64,000 nt of DNA from JAGHAJ01 sp964559865 [NCBI: uncultured Synergistota bacterium] (GCA_964559865.1 CAZLJD010000030.1:124001-188000), one strand, 5' to 3'. Shown: positions 41,474 through 51,346, numbered from the stretch's first letter. Program-made: numbers and translations. Notes: generated by a model from the letters alone, not told the origin.

Positions 41474-42946
41474 GTGGATATTCTTACCAGAGCGAAGGGG
41501 TATGTTTCTGCACAGGTAATGAAAGGTGTAGCGGCTTTTCTCTCTAAAGCGTCAGATGCACATGTGAAGAAGGTGTTTTTACTCCTTTCGAGAATGTCTC
41601 CCACCAAGTTTCATAGAGAGACTTTCAGGGGTATTGCAGATATGGCGGACCAAAACCACCCGTTTTATGTCTTGTGGAGAAGCATATTTAAGGACCTTCA
41701 TCCAAACTGCAGGAACAAGCTTGTCATAAATTTGCTTGTCAACTCGATGATAATAGGTAGGGGTATCAGAGACAAGAAAGAGAAAGAGTACGATGTTCAC
41801 TTGCCGTATTTTATGGTGATTAGTCCGACGATGAAGTGCAATTTGAGGTGTAAAGGTTGTTATGCTGCTAAGTACCCCAAGGCAAAAGAATTAAGCTTCG
41901 AGGATGTGGATAGGATTATTACTGAGGCTAAAGAGCTTGGTATGTACTTCTTTACTATGTCCGGTGGTGAGATATTTACGAGAAAGGATATGTTTGATAT
42001 CTGGGAGAAACACAATGATGCTTACTTCCAGCTCTACACCAATGGTACACTCATAACGAGAGATGTGGCAAAGCGCCTTGTAGAGCTCGGGAATGTGGCC
42101 CCTATGATAAGTATAGAGGGTTCTAAGGAGGAGACAGACTGGCGCAGGGGGAAGGGCGTTTACGACAGAGTTATGGAAGCAATGGACATCTTGAGGGAAG
42201 AGGGGGTTTTGTTTGGCTTCTCAGCTACAGCTACGAGAACGAGCACTGAGGCTATATCCAGTGAGGAGTTTATAGACTTTATGATAAGCAAGGGTGCAAA
42301 GGTTGGGTGGTATTTCCAGTACATTCCTACTGGCGATGCACCAGACCTTGAATACATGGCCACTCCTGAGCAGAGAGCCTTGCTCCGTGAGAGAGTTCGA
42401 GAGTATCGTAAGACCAAGCCGATATTCCTCGGTGACTTCTGGAATGATGGTTTGTATGTAGATGGTTGTATGGCTGCTGGTGAGAGGTACATGCATATCG
42501 TTGCAACTGGAGATGTTGAGCCGTGCGTGTTTGCACACTTTGCTGCTGACAATATACATGAGAAGAGCCTTGTAGAAATATTAAAGAGCCCGTTCTTCAC
42601 TAAGATAAGAGAGGCAGCGCCTTACGATGATGATAACCTTACGAGACCTTGCATGATCATAGATCATCCGTGGGTGCTTAGAAGGATAGTTAAGGAGACA
42701 GGCGCTCACCCAACGCATCCGGGAGCAGAGATGCTTCTGGGTCCTCTGGCACCCAAGCTGGACGAGTATGCGAGGAGGGTTAAAGAAATATTTGATCCTA
42801 TATGGGAAAAAGAGGATCTTCCACTTTACATGAAGCTCCTTAGCAAAGAGGATAAGCCCTACAACTATGAGAGATTTATGCGTAGGAGGAGAGAGGTAGA
42901 GGAAAGGAGAAAGAAAAAAGAGACCGAAGAGATTTTGACGAAGTGA
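41474..42946 (+). CDS. Radical SAM protein with extra C-terminal cysteines
   Basis: A 490-residue protein: about 110 residues of unassigned N-terminal region, then a radical SAM core with CNLRCKGCY and the SAM-binding TMSGGEIF. A C-terminal region follows with further cysteines (DGCMAAGERYMHI, VEPCVFAHF, TRPCMIID) resembling a shortened SPASM-type cluster domain, as in AhbD/NirJ-like and peptide-modifying enzymes. No precursor peptide is adjacent. GTG 41474 after GGGGGA. Substrate unknown. Confidence 0.8.
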   Translation: MDILTRAKGYVSAQVMKGVAAFLSKASDAHVKKVFLLLSRMSPTKFHRETFRGIADMADQNHPFYVLWRSIFKDLHPNCRNKLVINLLVNSMIIGRGIRDKKEKEYDVHLPYFMVISPTMKCNLRCKGCYAAKYPKAKELSFEDVDRIITEAKELGMYFFTMSGGEIFTRKDMFDIWEKHNDAYFQLYTNGTLITRDVAKRLVELGNVAPMISIEGSKEETDWRRGKGVYDRVMEAMDILREEGVLFGFSATATRTSTEAISSEEFIDFMISKGAKVGWYFQYIPTGDAPDLEYMATPEQRALLRERVREYRKTKPIFLGDFWNDGLYVDGCMAAGERYMHIVATGDVEPCVFAHFAADNIHEKSLVEILKSPFFTKIREAAPYDDDNLTRPCMIIDHPWVLRRIVKETGAHPTHPGAEMLLGPLAPKLDEYARRVKEIFDPIWEKEDLPLYMKLLSKEDKPYNYERFMRRRREVEERRKKKETEEILTK

Positions 42947-42980
42947 GGTAGCTCTTTGCCAATATAGTTTGTGAGACTTT

Positions 42981-43011
42981 AAAAGGGTGGGACATACTCT
43001 CACCCTTTTTT
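42981..43011 (+). terminator. Terminator between the radical SAM gene and murJ
   Basis: A 9-bp stem (42981-42989 with 43001-43009) running into a T run (43005-43011). It ends only 14 bases before the murJ ATG, so murJ must be reached by read-through or from a promoter inside the upstream gene. Confidence 0.75.
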
Positions 43012-43024
43012 ATTTGGGGGTTTA

Positions 43025-44590
43025 ATGGTGCCTTCAAAGACTTCTTTCATGGTAAAATCTGCGGGCGTTATGATGGTTGCCACTCTTGTAAGCAGAGTAC
43101 TGGGACTGTTTAGAGACATGATTATTGCAGCTTTCTTTGGTGCTACTGCCCAGTACGACGCCTTTCTGGTGGCATACACAATACCCAATCTACTCAGAAG
43201 GTTGCTTGCAGAGGGTGCGCTAAGTGCTGCCTTTGTGCCGGTTTTCACCCGTAGAATTGTAAAGGGTGAGCAAACAGAGGCATGGGACACGGTTAACAGT
43301 CTCATAAACATCATGATTGTACTGTTTATCATTATAGTCTCTGCAGGTGAATTTTTTGCCCCGTGGCTTGTGAAACTTATAGCACCTGGTTTTGGCGAAT
43401 CTACGCACTTGCTTGCCGTGAAACTCACTCGAGTAATGTTCCCTTTCATAGTTTTTATGAGTCTTGCAGCGATCTCTATGGGTATCTTAAACGCCTTGGG
43501 CAAGTTCTTTGTACCTGCTCTTGCACCTGCGATGCTGAACATATCTATTATATCTATTATGCTTCTCTTCGGGAAGGTAAGGTGGGCTATCCTCTTGCTT
43601 GCAGTTGCTGTGATGGTTGGAGGAGGGTTGCAGTTTTTCGTGCAGTTGCCCCTGTTGTACAAAAAGGGCTATAGGTATAGGTTTGTCTTGGATCTCCACA
43701 ACCCAGATGTTTTGCAGATAGGCAGGCTCATGCTTCCGTATGTGTTTGGCCTTGCTGTTACCCAGCTTGATATTGTAATAGATAGGATACTTGCATCTAT
43801 GCTTACATCTGGTAGTATCTCAGTGTTGAACTATGCGCTGAGGCTCGTGTTGTTGCCTATGGGGGTCTTTGGGATTGCTATATCTACCGCTGTCTTTCCA
43901 ACTCTCTCAAAGCACAGCGCTCAAGATAGCCCCTCTGAGTTTGTAGATGCTTTAACAGATGGGCTTGCGTTTGTTAGCTTTATAGTTGTACCTGCTGCCA
44001 TAGGGTTGGCTGTGTTGGGTAAGCCCATTATAAGGCTACTCTTTGCCAGGGGAGAGTTTGGTGCTTGGGCAGTAGAGAGCACTTCATTTGTGCTCTATTT
44101 TTATGCTGCAGGATTACCTTTTATGGCGTACCTGAACCTTATACTGAAAGCGTTTTATGCAGCTTACGATACTAAGACACCGGTTAAAGTTGGTGCATTT
44201 ATGGTGGGATTGAACTTTGTTTTGGCATATTCACTCATGCATGTGTTGGATGTTGGGGGGCTTGCCTTTGCCACTTCTGTAGTTTCTGCCATTAACTTTG
44301 CGGTGTTGTTTGAGATTCTTAGGCGGCGATTTGACTTTCTGAGGTGGGGTGCTTTTCTCTTTCCCCTTCTTAGGGTATTGGGAGTAGGTGCGGTAATGCT
44401 GGTTGTTGTGTATGTTCTGGGTGTGTACTGGATTGAGGATTGTTATGGGTGGATTTTGCTGGTAAAATTATCTGTAACGGTTCTTCTGGGGATGTTTGTC
44501 TTTCTCTTGCTGCTGTACCTGTTGAAGGTAAGGGAGAGGAGATATATCTCTGTAGTGTACGAACTATTTATGCAGAGGCTGAGGGGGTAG
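43025..44590 (+). CDS. murJ: Lipid II flippase MurJ
   Basis: A 521-residue protein with about 14 membrane helices of the MOP exporter superfamily. MurJ features are MVATLVSRVLGLFRDMIIA, FLVAYTIPNLLRRLLAEGALSAAF (conserved arginines) and ISTAVFPTLSKHSA. It flips lipid-linked peptidoglycan precursor across the inner membrane. ATG 43025 after GGGGGTTT. It heads a six-gene housekeeping run. Confidence 0.92.
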   Translation: MVPSKTSFMVKSAGVMMVATLVSRVLGLFRDMIIAAFFGATAQYDAFLVAYTIPNLLRRLLAEGALSAAFVPVFTRRIVKGEQTEAWDTVNSLINIMIVLFIIIVSAGEFFAPWLVKLIAPGFGESTHLLAVKLTRVMFPFIVFMSLAAISMGILNALGKFFVPALAPAMLNISIISIMLLFGKVRWAILLLAVAVMVGGGLQFFVQLPLLYKKGYRYRFVLDLHNPDVLQIGRLMLPYVFGLAVTQLDIVIDRILASMLTSGSISVLNYALRLVLLPMGVFGIAISTAVFPTLSKHSAQDSPSEFVDALTDGLAFVSFIVVPAAIGLAVLGKPIIRLLFARGEFGAWAVESTSFVLYFYAAGLPFMAYLNLILKAFYAAYDTKTPVKVGAFMVGLNFVLAYSLMHVLDVGGLAFATSVVSAINFAVLFEILRRRFDFLRWGAFLFPLLRVLGVGAVMLVVVYVLGVYWIEDCYGWILLVKLSVTVLLGMFVFLLLLYLLKVRERRYISVVYELFMQRLRG

Positions 44591-44600
44591 GATCGTTTAG

Positions 44601-45932
44601 ATGAAGATACTAATAGTTGGTGCTGGGGAAGTGGGGTTTAACCTTGCGAAGGTTTTGTCTTCCGAGGAGCACGATGTCGTTGTTGTGGACATAGATGAAG
44701 ACAAGGTATCTCGCGTGAAAGAAAGGCTTGATGTTATGACTATAAAGGGCAGTGGTTCAAAGCTGGGTATCTTGGAGAAGGCTGGAGTTGGTACAGATGT
44801 GGACATGATAATCGCAGTTGCTAACAGCGACGAAACGAACATAGTGTCCTGTATGTTTGGCAAAAAGCGGGGAGTTTCCACTACAGTTGCAAGAATGAGA
44901 GACCTGAGGTATTCTGACAGAGATGCTACCTTTTCTCACAAGGAGCTCGGTATAGACTTTGTCGTGAGTCCTGAGAGGGTGATCTCAGAGGAGATAGTGG
45001 AACTCTTGGCGTTGCCGTCTGCCATACAGGTTGCATATTTCTTTGATGGAAATGTGAAGATGTACGGCGTAAACATTAGAGAGGGACATGTGCTTGAGAA
45101 TGTGAGGTTGAAGGACTTTGAAAGTATTGGGTGGAGGGGGGTTTTTCTTGTAGCTATTGTTGTTAGGGGTGGCAGGAGTTTCATTCCCAGAGGGGATGAC
45201 GTGCTGTTGAAGGGTGATAAGGTCTTTGTGTTGGGAAAGTCTGCCGACTTTGATCGGTTTAAGAGGGGAATCAAGAGTGTCATGATAGTTGGTAGTGGAA
45301 AGGTTGGATTTAGGGTAGCGAGGAGACTTTCTTCTATGGGAGTGCCTTTTGTGAAGGTAATAGATGTGGATAAGGAGAAGTGTCAGAAGGTTGCGATGGA
45401 GTTGCACGATGTAGTTGTGTTGAATGGTGATGGTACTGACCTTGAATTTTTGATAAGGGAGGGTGTAGGTGAGGTGGACGGCTTCGTTACTACGACGAGA
45501 AATGACGAGGTGAACTTGCTCTCTGCTGTGCTTGGGAAGTCTGCTGGAGCTACAAAGAGCATAGCGCTCGTCAGAAAGATAGATTACATGAACCTTTTGC
45601 CGTATCTTTCTATAGACTCTATCGTGAATCCCCGTGTTGATGTTACATCTGCGATCTTGAGGTTTATCAGGAGGAGGGGTTTTGTTAGTGGTGTTTATTT
45701 AGAGGGGGTAGATGTTCAGGCGTTGGAGCTGGTGGTCTCTGAGGATGCCCCTGTTGTGGGTAAGAGTCTGGTGGAGCTGAGGGGTTCTCGTGATTTTATC
45801 GTTGGTGCTATTATGCGTGGGGGAGATGTCTTTATCCCCAAAGGGGATGACCACATAGAGGGTAGTGACAGGGTGATAGTATTTTCTCCCACATCCAAAG
45901 TAAGTAAGGTGGAGAGGCTCTTCGTGGGGTAG
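44601..45932 (+). CDS. trkA: Trk potassium uptake regulatory protein TrkA
   Basis: A 443-residue cytoplasmic protein with two RCK units. Each has an NAD-binding Rossmann motif: GAGEVGFNLAK at the start and GSGKVGFRVAR near residue 231. Each is followed by a TrkA-C domain. It gates the TrkH channel encoded six bases downstream in response to nucleotides. Confidence 0.93.
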   Translation: MKILIVGAGEVGFNLAKVLSSEEHDVVVVDIDEDKVSRVKERLDVMTIKGSGSKLGILEKAGVGTDVDMIIAVANSDETNIVSCMFGKKRGVSTTVARMRDLRYSDRDATFSHKELGIDFVVSPERVISEEIVELLALPSAIQVAYFFDGNVKMYGVNIREGHVLENVRLKDFESIGWRGVFLVAIVVRGGRSFIPRGDDVLLKGDKVFVLGKSADFDRFKRGIKSVMIVGSGKVGFRVARRLSSMGVPFVKVIDVDKEKCQKVAMELHDVVVLNGDGTDLEFLIREGVGEVDGFVTTTRNDEVNLLSAVLGKSAGATKSIALVRKIDYMNLLPYLSIDSIVNPRVDVTSAILRFIRRRGFVSGVYLEGVDVQALELVVSEDAPVVGKSLVELRGSRDFIVGAIMRGGDVFIPKGDDHIEGSDRVIVFSPTSKVSKVERLFVG

Positions 45933-45938
45933 GTATCT

Positions 45939-47384
45939 ATGAACATTAGATTGGTTTTCTTCTTCCTTGGCCGTCTGTTGCTTCTTTTGGGGGTTAGTAT
46001 GTCATTTCCTCTGTTTTGGGCGTTCTACTATCATGGAAACGACATACTCCCGTTGGTGTATGCGATGTCCATAACGATTGGTGCGGGCTTTTTATTCTCG
46101 TTTTTGGGAGAGGGTGAAGGTGAGCTTGGGAGAAAGGAAGGGTTTGCCGTTGTGGCCTTTGGTTGGATACTTGCATCTGCTTTTGGTGCCCTTCCCTATG
46201 TCTTTTCGGGTGTTTTGCCTACATTTACGGATGCCTATTTTGAGGCAATGTCTGGTTTTACCACCACTGGGGCGTCTGTTCTTACGCACATAGAAGGTTC
46301 TCCTTTGGGTATATTATTCTGGCGGGACTTTACGCACTGGCTTGGAGGTATGGGTATTATACTCCTGTCTGTTGCAATCTTGCCTGCACTTGGAGTAGGG
46401 GGTATGCAGCTTGTTGCAGCGGAGGTGCCCGGGCCAGTTGCAGAGAAGTTGCGTCCTCGTATAAAGGAGACTGCAAAACTTCTGTGGATTGTGTATATAA
46501 TTTTGTCTGCTGCGGAGGTATTACTCCTATACTTTGGTGGAATGAATCTGTTTGAATCTCTGTGTCACATGTTTGGCACGATGGCTACAGGTGGCTTCTC
46601 GACTCGTAATGCGAGCATAGGTGCATATCACTCTGTATATGTAGATATTGTGATAATAGTGTTTATGTTTATAGCTGGTGCAAACTTTTCACTTCACTAC
46701 TATGCGCTTAAAGGTAGGCTGAAGGTGTACAAAGATGCAGAGTTTCTCTTTTATACGGTCTTTACTGCCTTTTCCGTTTTGCTAATTACCTTTGATCTGT
46801 GGCATCACCATGTTTACAAGAGTATTGGACAGGATCTGAGATATGCCTCTTTCCAAGCTATATCTATAATGACTACTACGGGATATGCCACGGCTGACTT
46901 TGGTAAGTGGCCGTATCTTTCGCAGTTTTTCCTTTTGTTTCTCATGTTTGTTGGTGGATGTGCTGGTTCAACAGGTGGCGCTATAAAGCACATAAGGATA
47001 ATGGTTCTACTTAAGGACGGCGTAAGGAGGTTGTACAGGCTCATACATCCTCGTGCGGTAATGCCTATTGTCTTGAACAAAGAGGTTGTCTCGGAAGAGG
47101 TAGTGGCTGACATACATAGTTTTTTCCTGTTGTATATGCTTATGTTTGTGGTGGCTACGATCTATATGAGTTCTCTTGGATTGGATACGATAACGGCAAT
47201 ATCTTCCGTTGCTGCTACACTTGGCAATATTGGTCCAGGCCTTGCACGAGTTGGCCCGGCACAGAATTATGCGTTTGTGCCAGTAGCAGGCAAGTGGTTG
47301 CTGAGCATGTGCATGCTGCTCGGAAGGCTTGAGATATATACGGTATTGGTTTTGTTGCTTCCTACTACTTGGAGGAAGGTTTGA
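45939..47384 (+). CDS. trkH: Trk potassium uptake channel TrkH
   Basis: A 481-residue membrane protein of the TrkH/KtrB family with four membrane-pore-membrane repeats. Selectivity-filter segments are visible, for example MSGFTTTGASV, GTMATGGFSTRNAS and SIMTTTGYATADF. It takes up K+ together with the trkA product. Confidence 0.93.
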   Translation: MNIRLVFFFLGRLLLLLGVSMSFPLFWAFYYHGNDILPLVYAMSITIGAGFLFSFLGEGEGELGRKEGFAVVAFGWILASAFGALPYVFSGVLPTFTDAYFEAMSGFTTTGASVLTHIEGSPLGILFWRDFTHWLGGMGIILLSVAILPALGVGGMQLVAAEVPGPVAEKLRPRIKETAKLLWIVYIILSAAEVLLLYFGGMNLFESLCHMFGTMATGGFSTRNASIGAYHSVYVDIVIIVFMFIAGANFSLHYYALKGRLKVYKDAEFLFYTVFTAFSVLLITFDLWHHHVYKSIGQDLRYASFQAISIMTTTGYATADFGKWPYLSQFFLLFLMFVGGCAGSTGGAIKHIRIMVLLKDGVRRLYRLIHPRAVMPIVLNKEVVSEEVVADIHSFFLLYMLMFVVATIYMSSLGLDTITAISSVAATLGNIGPGLARVGPAQNYAFVPVAGKWLLSMCMLLGRLEIYTVLVLLLPTTWRKV

Positions 47385-47399
47385 GTGGGGTGATCGAAG

Positions 47400-48173
47400 A
47401 TGCTGTTGGTAATGGATGTTGGTAACACGAATACGGTGCTTGGCGTTTTTGAAGATGAGAGGTTGCTGGTCTCTTGGAGGATTTCTACCGAGAGGAAGAG
47501 GATGTCTGGTGAGTACCTTGCCATTCTCGATACTCTGTTTAAGTATGCCCACATCTCTGTAGATTACATAGATGGCATTGCAGTTTCGAGTGTTGTTCCT
47601 CAGATAGACAGAAACCTCAGAGAGTGTTGCAAGGAGCTGTTTGGTAGGGAACCCGTATTTGTCAGGGCGGACATGGACCTTGGGATAGAGGTGGATTATG
47701 ACCCCCCGAGTGGGGTGGGTGCCGATAGGCTTGTTAATGCGGTAGCTGCTTACTTTGTTTATGGGGCGCCTGCCATAGTGGTTGATTTTGGCACTGCATC
47801 TACCTTTTGTGCAATAGATAGGGGTGGGATCTACAGGGGTGGTGCTATAGCTCCAGGGCTTTTGATATCAAGGGATGCACTCTTTAGCCGTACGGCGAGG
47901 TTGCCCAGTGTCTCTCTTGAAATACCTAAAAGCAGCATAGGGAAGAATGTTGTTGACAGTATTCGTTCGGGGCTTGTCATGGGTTTTGCAGGTATGGTGG
48001 AGGGTATGGTTAGAAGGTTTAAGGAGGAGCTTTCTGGAGATGCAAAGGTGATTGCTACAGGTGGACTCATAGAGCTCGTTGCGGCGAAGACAGATGTGAT
48101 AGATGTCGTGGACAAAGAGCTAACACTGAAGGGTTTAAGAATAATATACGAAAGGGTGAAGGTGAACTATTAG
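47400..48173 (+). CDS. coaX: Type III pantothenate kinase
   Basis: A 257-residue ASKHA-fold kinase that starts coenzyme A synthesis. Motifs are DVGNTNTVLGVF, PPSGVGADRLVNAVAAY, DFGTASTFCAID, GGAIAPGLLIS and ATGGLIELVA. ATG 47400 is two codons before a second possible start. The type III enzyme needs a monovalent cation and is not feedback-inhibited by CoA. Confidence 0.93.
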   Translation: MLLVMDVGNTNTVLGVFEDERLLVSWRISTERKRMSGEYLAILDTLFKYAHISVDYIDGIAVSSVVPQIDRNLRECCKELFGREPVFVRADMDLGIEVDYDPPSGVGADRLVNAVAAYFVYGAPAIVVDFGTASTFCAIDRGGIYRGGAIAPGLLISRDALFSRTARLPSVSLEIPKSSIGKNVVDSIRSGLVMGFAGMVEGMVRRFKEELSGDAKVIATGGLIELVAAKTDVIDVVDKELTLKGLRIIYERVKVNY

Positions 48174-48204
48174 CTGGTGGAAAGATTTTTGGAGTAATAA
48201 AAGG

Positions 48205-49182
48205 GTGATCATTGCCCCTATGAGTGGTGTTACAAATATCGTTTTTAGGAAGCTTATGCTGAGGTACGGCGCTGACCTTGTCTTCACTGAGATGGTAAAT
48301 GACCGTGGTGTAGTTAATGGCACTAAGAGGTCGATGGAGATACTGCATATTGGGCGTGATGAAGGACCTGTGGGGGTTCAACTTTTTGGGAGAGAACCGG
48401 ATGTTATGGTAGAGGCGTCGGAGATAGCTGTCAGCAGGGGTGCTGTGGTTGTAGATGTCAACATTGGTTGCCCAGTCCCGAAGGTGGTGAAGAGGGGCAA
48501 GGGTGCTTACCTTTTGAGGGAGCCTGAAAGGGTTTCTGATATACTCAGGGCGATGAAGGAAAGGATTTCTGTGCCTGTTACTGCTAAGATTCGGAAGGGT
48601 TGGTATTCTGATGGTAGAGATGGGATCAGAGTGGTGTCGGTTCTTCTGGATGCAGGGGTAGATGCCATTACAGTGCACGCAAGGACTGTTAAGGGTGGGT
48701 ATGCGGAGGAAGTAGATCTGGAGTTTATAAGGCGTGTGAGGGAGATGGCAGATGTGCCCGTTGTGGGTAATGGGGGGATACTGACGGTTGACGACGCTGT
48801 GAGGATGGTGGAGTTTACCGGTTGTGACGCTGTGATGCTTGCAAGAGGTGTACTGGGGAATCCCTGGCTCGTTGAGGATGTGAGGAGGGCGCTAAGTGGG
48901 AGGGCGCCAAGAGAGATTTCGAAAGAGGAGTACTTTTCAGTCTTAAGAGATTTTCTGCGTGATTATGTGGAGTTTAAGGGGCAACAGAAGGCATTTAGAG
49001 AGACGAAAAAGTTTATATCTTGGTTTATAAAGGATCTGCCGGGTGCTTCCAGGGTGAGGGACGGTGTAAATAGGGCTGGTAGCTGGGATGAAGTATGGTA
49101 TATAATTGATAGGTATGAAAAGAGTATTGATTATAGGTTTTTTAGGGGGAGGAGAAAAGAATGGAAGAAAACGAACTCATAA
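48205..49182 (+). CDS. dus: tRNA-dihydrouridine synthase
   Basis: A 325-residue FMN enzyme reducing uridines in tRNA D loops. It shows APMSGVTNIVFRKL, EMVNDRG, NIGCPVPKVVKRGKGAYLL (with the catalytic Cys), TAKIRKGW, VHARTVKGGY and GNGGI. GTG 48205 gives the shortest frame. The frame continues upstream without a standard start (IleSerTrpTrpLysAspPheTrp...) to an ATT at 48169 that is preceded by GAAGGTGA. The 3' end overlaps lysS by 22 bp. Confidence 0.9.
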   Translation: MIIAPMSGVTNIVFRKLMLRYGADLVFTEMVNDRGVVNGTKRSMEILHIGRDEGPVGVQLFGREPDVMVEASEIAVSRGAVVVDVNIGCPVPKVVKRGKGAYLLREPERVSDILRAMKERISVPVTAKIRKGWYSDGRDGIRVVSVLLDAGVDAITVHARTVKGGYAEEVDLEFIRRVREMADVPVVGNGGILTVDDAVRMVEFTGCDAVMLARGVLGNPWLVEDVRRALSGRAPREISKEEYFSVLRDFLRDYVEFKGQQKAFRETKKFISWFIKDLPGASRVRDGVNRAGSWDEVWYIIDRYEKSIDYRFFRGRRKEWKKTNS

Positions 49183-50645
49183 GAGTCCGTAAGGAAAAGC
49201 TGTTTAAGATGAGGGAATCGGGCTTTGATCCGTTTGCCATTGATCACTTCTATAAGGATAAGCTCACTGCCGATATTTGGAAGGAGTACGAATACCTGAA
49301 ACCTGACGAGGTGGCTGATAAGGAGGTAAGGATAGCAGGCAGACTCGTCTCTTTCAGGAGGCATGGCAGGGCAGCTTTTGGACATGTGATGGATGATGCA
49401 GGCAAGGTTCAGGTGTACTTTCAGGAGAATAAACTCGGAAAAGAGAGATATGAGTTTTTGAAGAAGATGGTGGACATAGGTGACATACTGGGTATATGGG
49501 GCAATGTGTTTAGGACGAAAACTGGAGAGATTACTGTTTGGGCAGAGGGTTTTCAGCTTTTAACCAAGGCGATAAGGCCACTGCCAGAGAAGTGGCATGG
49601 TTTGAAAGACATAGAGATCAGGTACAGACAGAGATATGTAGACCTTGTGGTGAATCCACAGACAAAAGATGTCTTTTTAAAAAGGAGTAAGATCATAACT
49701 CTTCTGAGGGAATACATGAACAGTCATGGTTTTATAGAGGTAGAGACACCTATACTGCATCCTATACCTGGTGGAGCCAATGCAAGGCCCTTTGTTACCC
49801 ACTTAAATGCGCTTGACCACGATTTTTATCTCAGGATAGCGCCGGAATTGTATCTTAAGAGACTACTTGTTGGGAGCTTTGAGAAGGTGTACGAGATAGG
49901 TAAAGACTTCAGAAATGAAGGTATGGACATAAAGCACAATCCCGAATTCACGGCAATGGAATTCTACTGGGCTTATGTTAACTACGAAGATGTCATGAAG
50001 TTTACAGAAGACCTCCTGTGCTATGTAGTGAAGGGGGTTACAGGTTCGCTGGAGATAGAGTATCAGGGTAGTAAAATAGATTTTACGCCTCCGTGGAGAC
50101 GGTTGCCCATGATAGATGCGGTTAAGGAGTACGCAGGGGTTGACTTTAGGGAGATACATAACTTGGAAGAAGCACTCGAGCGTGCGAAGAGCTCAGGTAT
50201 AGAGATAGAGGCAGGAGAGGTTGAGAATGTAGATGAAGTGATGGTGAAGTTCTTTGAGGAGAAGGTGGAAGATAAACTAATTCAGCCCACATTCGTTATA
50301 GGCTATCCCGTGGCAGTTTCTCCACTTGCAAAGAGGAATCCTGATAATCCAGAGATAACCAACCGCTTTGAGCTTTATATAAATGGCGATGAGATAGTTA
50401 ATGCGTTCTCTGAGTTAAACGACCCTTTAGATCAGAGGGAGCGCTTTGAGAAGCAAGCAGCAAAAAGGGCGAAAGGTGATGAGGAGGCTCATGCGATGGA
50501 CGAGGACTTTGTGAGAGCCCTTGAATACGGGATGCCCCCAGCGGGTGGCTGGGGACTTGGCGTCGATAGATTAGTCATGCTGCTTACCAACTCTCGTTCC
50601 ATAAGAGATGTTATACTCTTTCCTTTGCTAAAGCCAGAGAAGTGA
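49161..50645 (+). CDS. lysS: Lysyl-tRNA synthetase, class II
   Basis: A 494-residue enzyme charging tRNA-Lys. An N-terminal OB-fold anticodon domain (about 50-150) is followed by the class II core: motif 2 VYEIGKDFRNEGMDIKHNPEF and motif 3 GGWGLGVDRLVMLL near the C terminus. The ATG follows GGGGAGGAG inside the end of dus. It ends directly against a convergent gene. Confidence 0.95.
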   Translation: MEENELIRVRKEKLFKMRESGFDPFAIDHFYKDKLTADIWKEYEYLKPDEVADKEVRIAGRLVSFRRHGRAAFGHVMDDAGKVQVYFQENKLGKERYEFLKKMVDIGDILGIWGNVFRTKTGEITVWAEGFQLLTKAIRPLPEKWHGLKDIEIRYRQRYVDLVVNPQTKDVFLKRSKIITLLREYMNSHGFIEVETPILHPIPGGANARPFVTHLNALDHDFYLRIAPELYLKRLLVGSFEKVYEIGKDFRNEGMDIKHNPEFTAMEFYWAYVNYEDVMKFTEDLLCYVVKGVTGSLEIEYQGSKIDFTPPWRRLPMIDAVKEYAGVDFREIHNLEEALERAKSSGIEIEAGEVENVDEVMVKFFEEKVEDKLIQPTFVIGYPVAVSPLAKRNPDNPEITNRFELYINGDEIVNAFSELNDPLDQRERFEKQAAKRAKGDEEAHAMDEDFVRALEYGMPPAGGWGLGVDRLVMLLTNSRSIRDVILFPLLKPEK

Positions 50646-51308
50646 CTATTGCATCTTTACTGGTATTTTCAGTACCTGTGGCTTTTCGGTAATAGCTGTC
50701 TTTGCGTCTGAACCATAACCGAGTAAAGTAGTGGTCTCTCCTCCAGAGGAGCGCGCCTTTACTATGCCGAAGGGAACCTTGTTGCTCTCCCATATCTCGG
50801 TGTAACCTTCTCCAATAATCTTGATGTGCTTTGCACGAAATGTCCCTGCAGGTACCGTTATGGTTTGGGTACCGAGATCTTCTATCTTTGCTTTTTTACC
50901 TTTTGTAGGGCTTACTGGTGTTATCATGCTTCCTGCCATTGCAGCCATTTCTGGAGGTAATTCCATTGCTGGTTTTCCATCCTGTTTGAATATGATTCTC
51001 TTTACCTCGATTATGTGCTTGGTTAAAGAATATCTCATGAGTACTTTGCTTATCATCTTTTTGTTCTTTATGGTGGTGCGCATTTCCATCCAGAGATACC
51101 TCTTGCCATTTATTGTTTGTTCTCCCACAGCACCTATCCACATTACCATCTTGTGGTTGTTTGTTGTCTGCATGTACTTTACCCATGAGCCTACCTTTAT
51201 GTTGTCCGTGTCCATCATCGTTGGCAGCATGGACATACCGTACGCAGATATACTGAATGTTACTACGGCTATCGCTGTTAATATTACTAACATGTTCAAC
51301 CTTCTCAT
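50646..51308 (-). CDS. Secreted protein, function unknown
   Basis: A 220-residue protein with a signal peptide (about 1-23, MRRLNMLVILTAIAVVTFS) and a mostly beta mature part: GSWVKYM, KRYLWMEMRTTIK, TITVPAGTFRAKHIKI, then EIWESNKVPFGIVKARSS. The VPAGTFRA...VPFGIVK layout resembles periplasmic beta-barrel-like proteins seen in diderm thermophiles, but I cannot name a family. It is Met-rich around residues 25-35 and 125-135. ATG after AGGAGGTATG; it ends directly next to the lysS stop. Confidence 0.7.
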   Translation of the reverse strand: MRRLNMLVILTAIAVVTFSISAYGMSMLPTMMDTDNIKVGSWVKYMQTTNNHKMVMWIGAVGEQTINGKRYLWMEMRTTIKNKKMISKVLMRYSLTKHIIEVKRIIFKQDGKPAMELPPEMAAMAGSMITPVSPTKGKKAKIEDLGTQTITVPAGTFRAKHIKIIGEGYTEIWESNKVPFGIVKARSSGGETTTLLGYGSDAKTAITEKPQVLKIPVKMQ

Positions 51309-51346
51309 TTTGCATACCTCCTTTTGATTTTTGATTGCTTACAATA

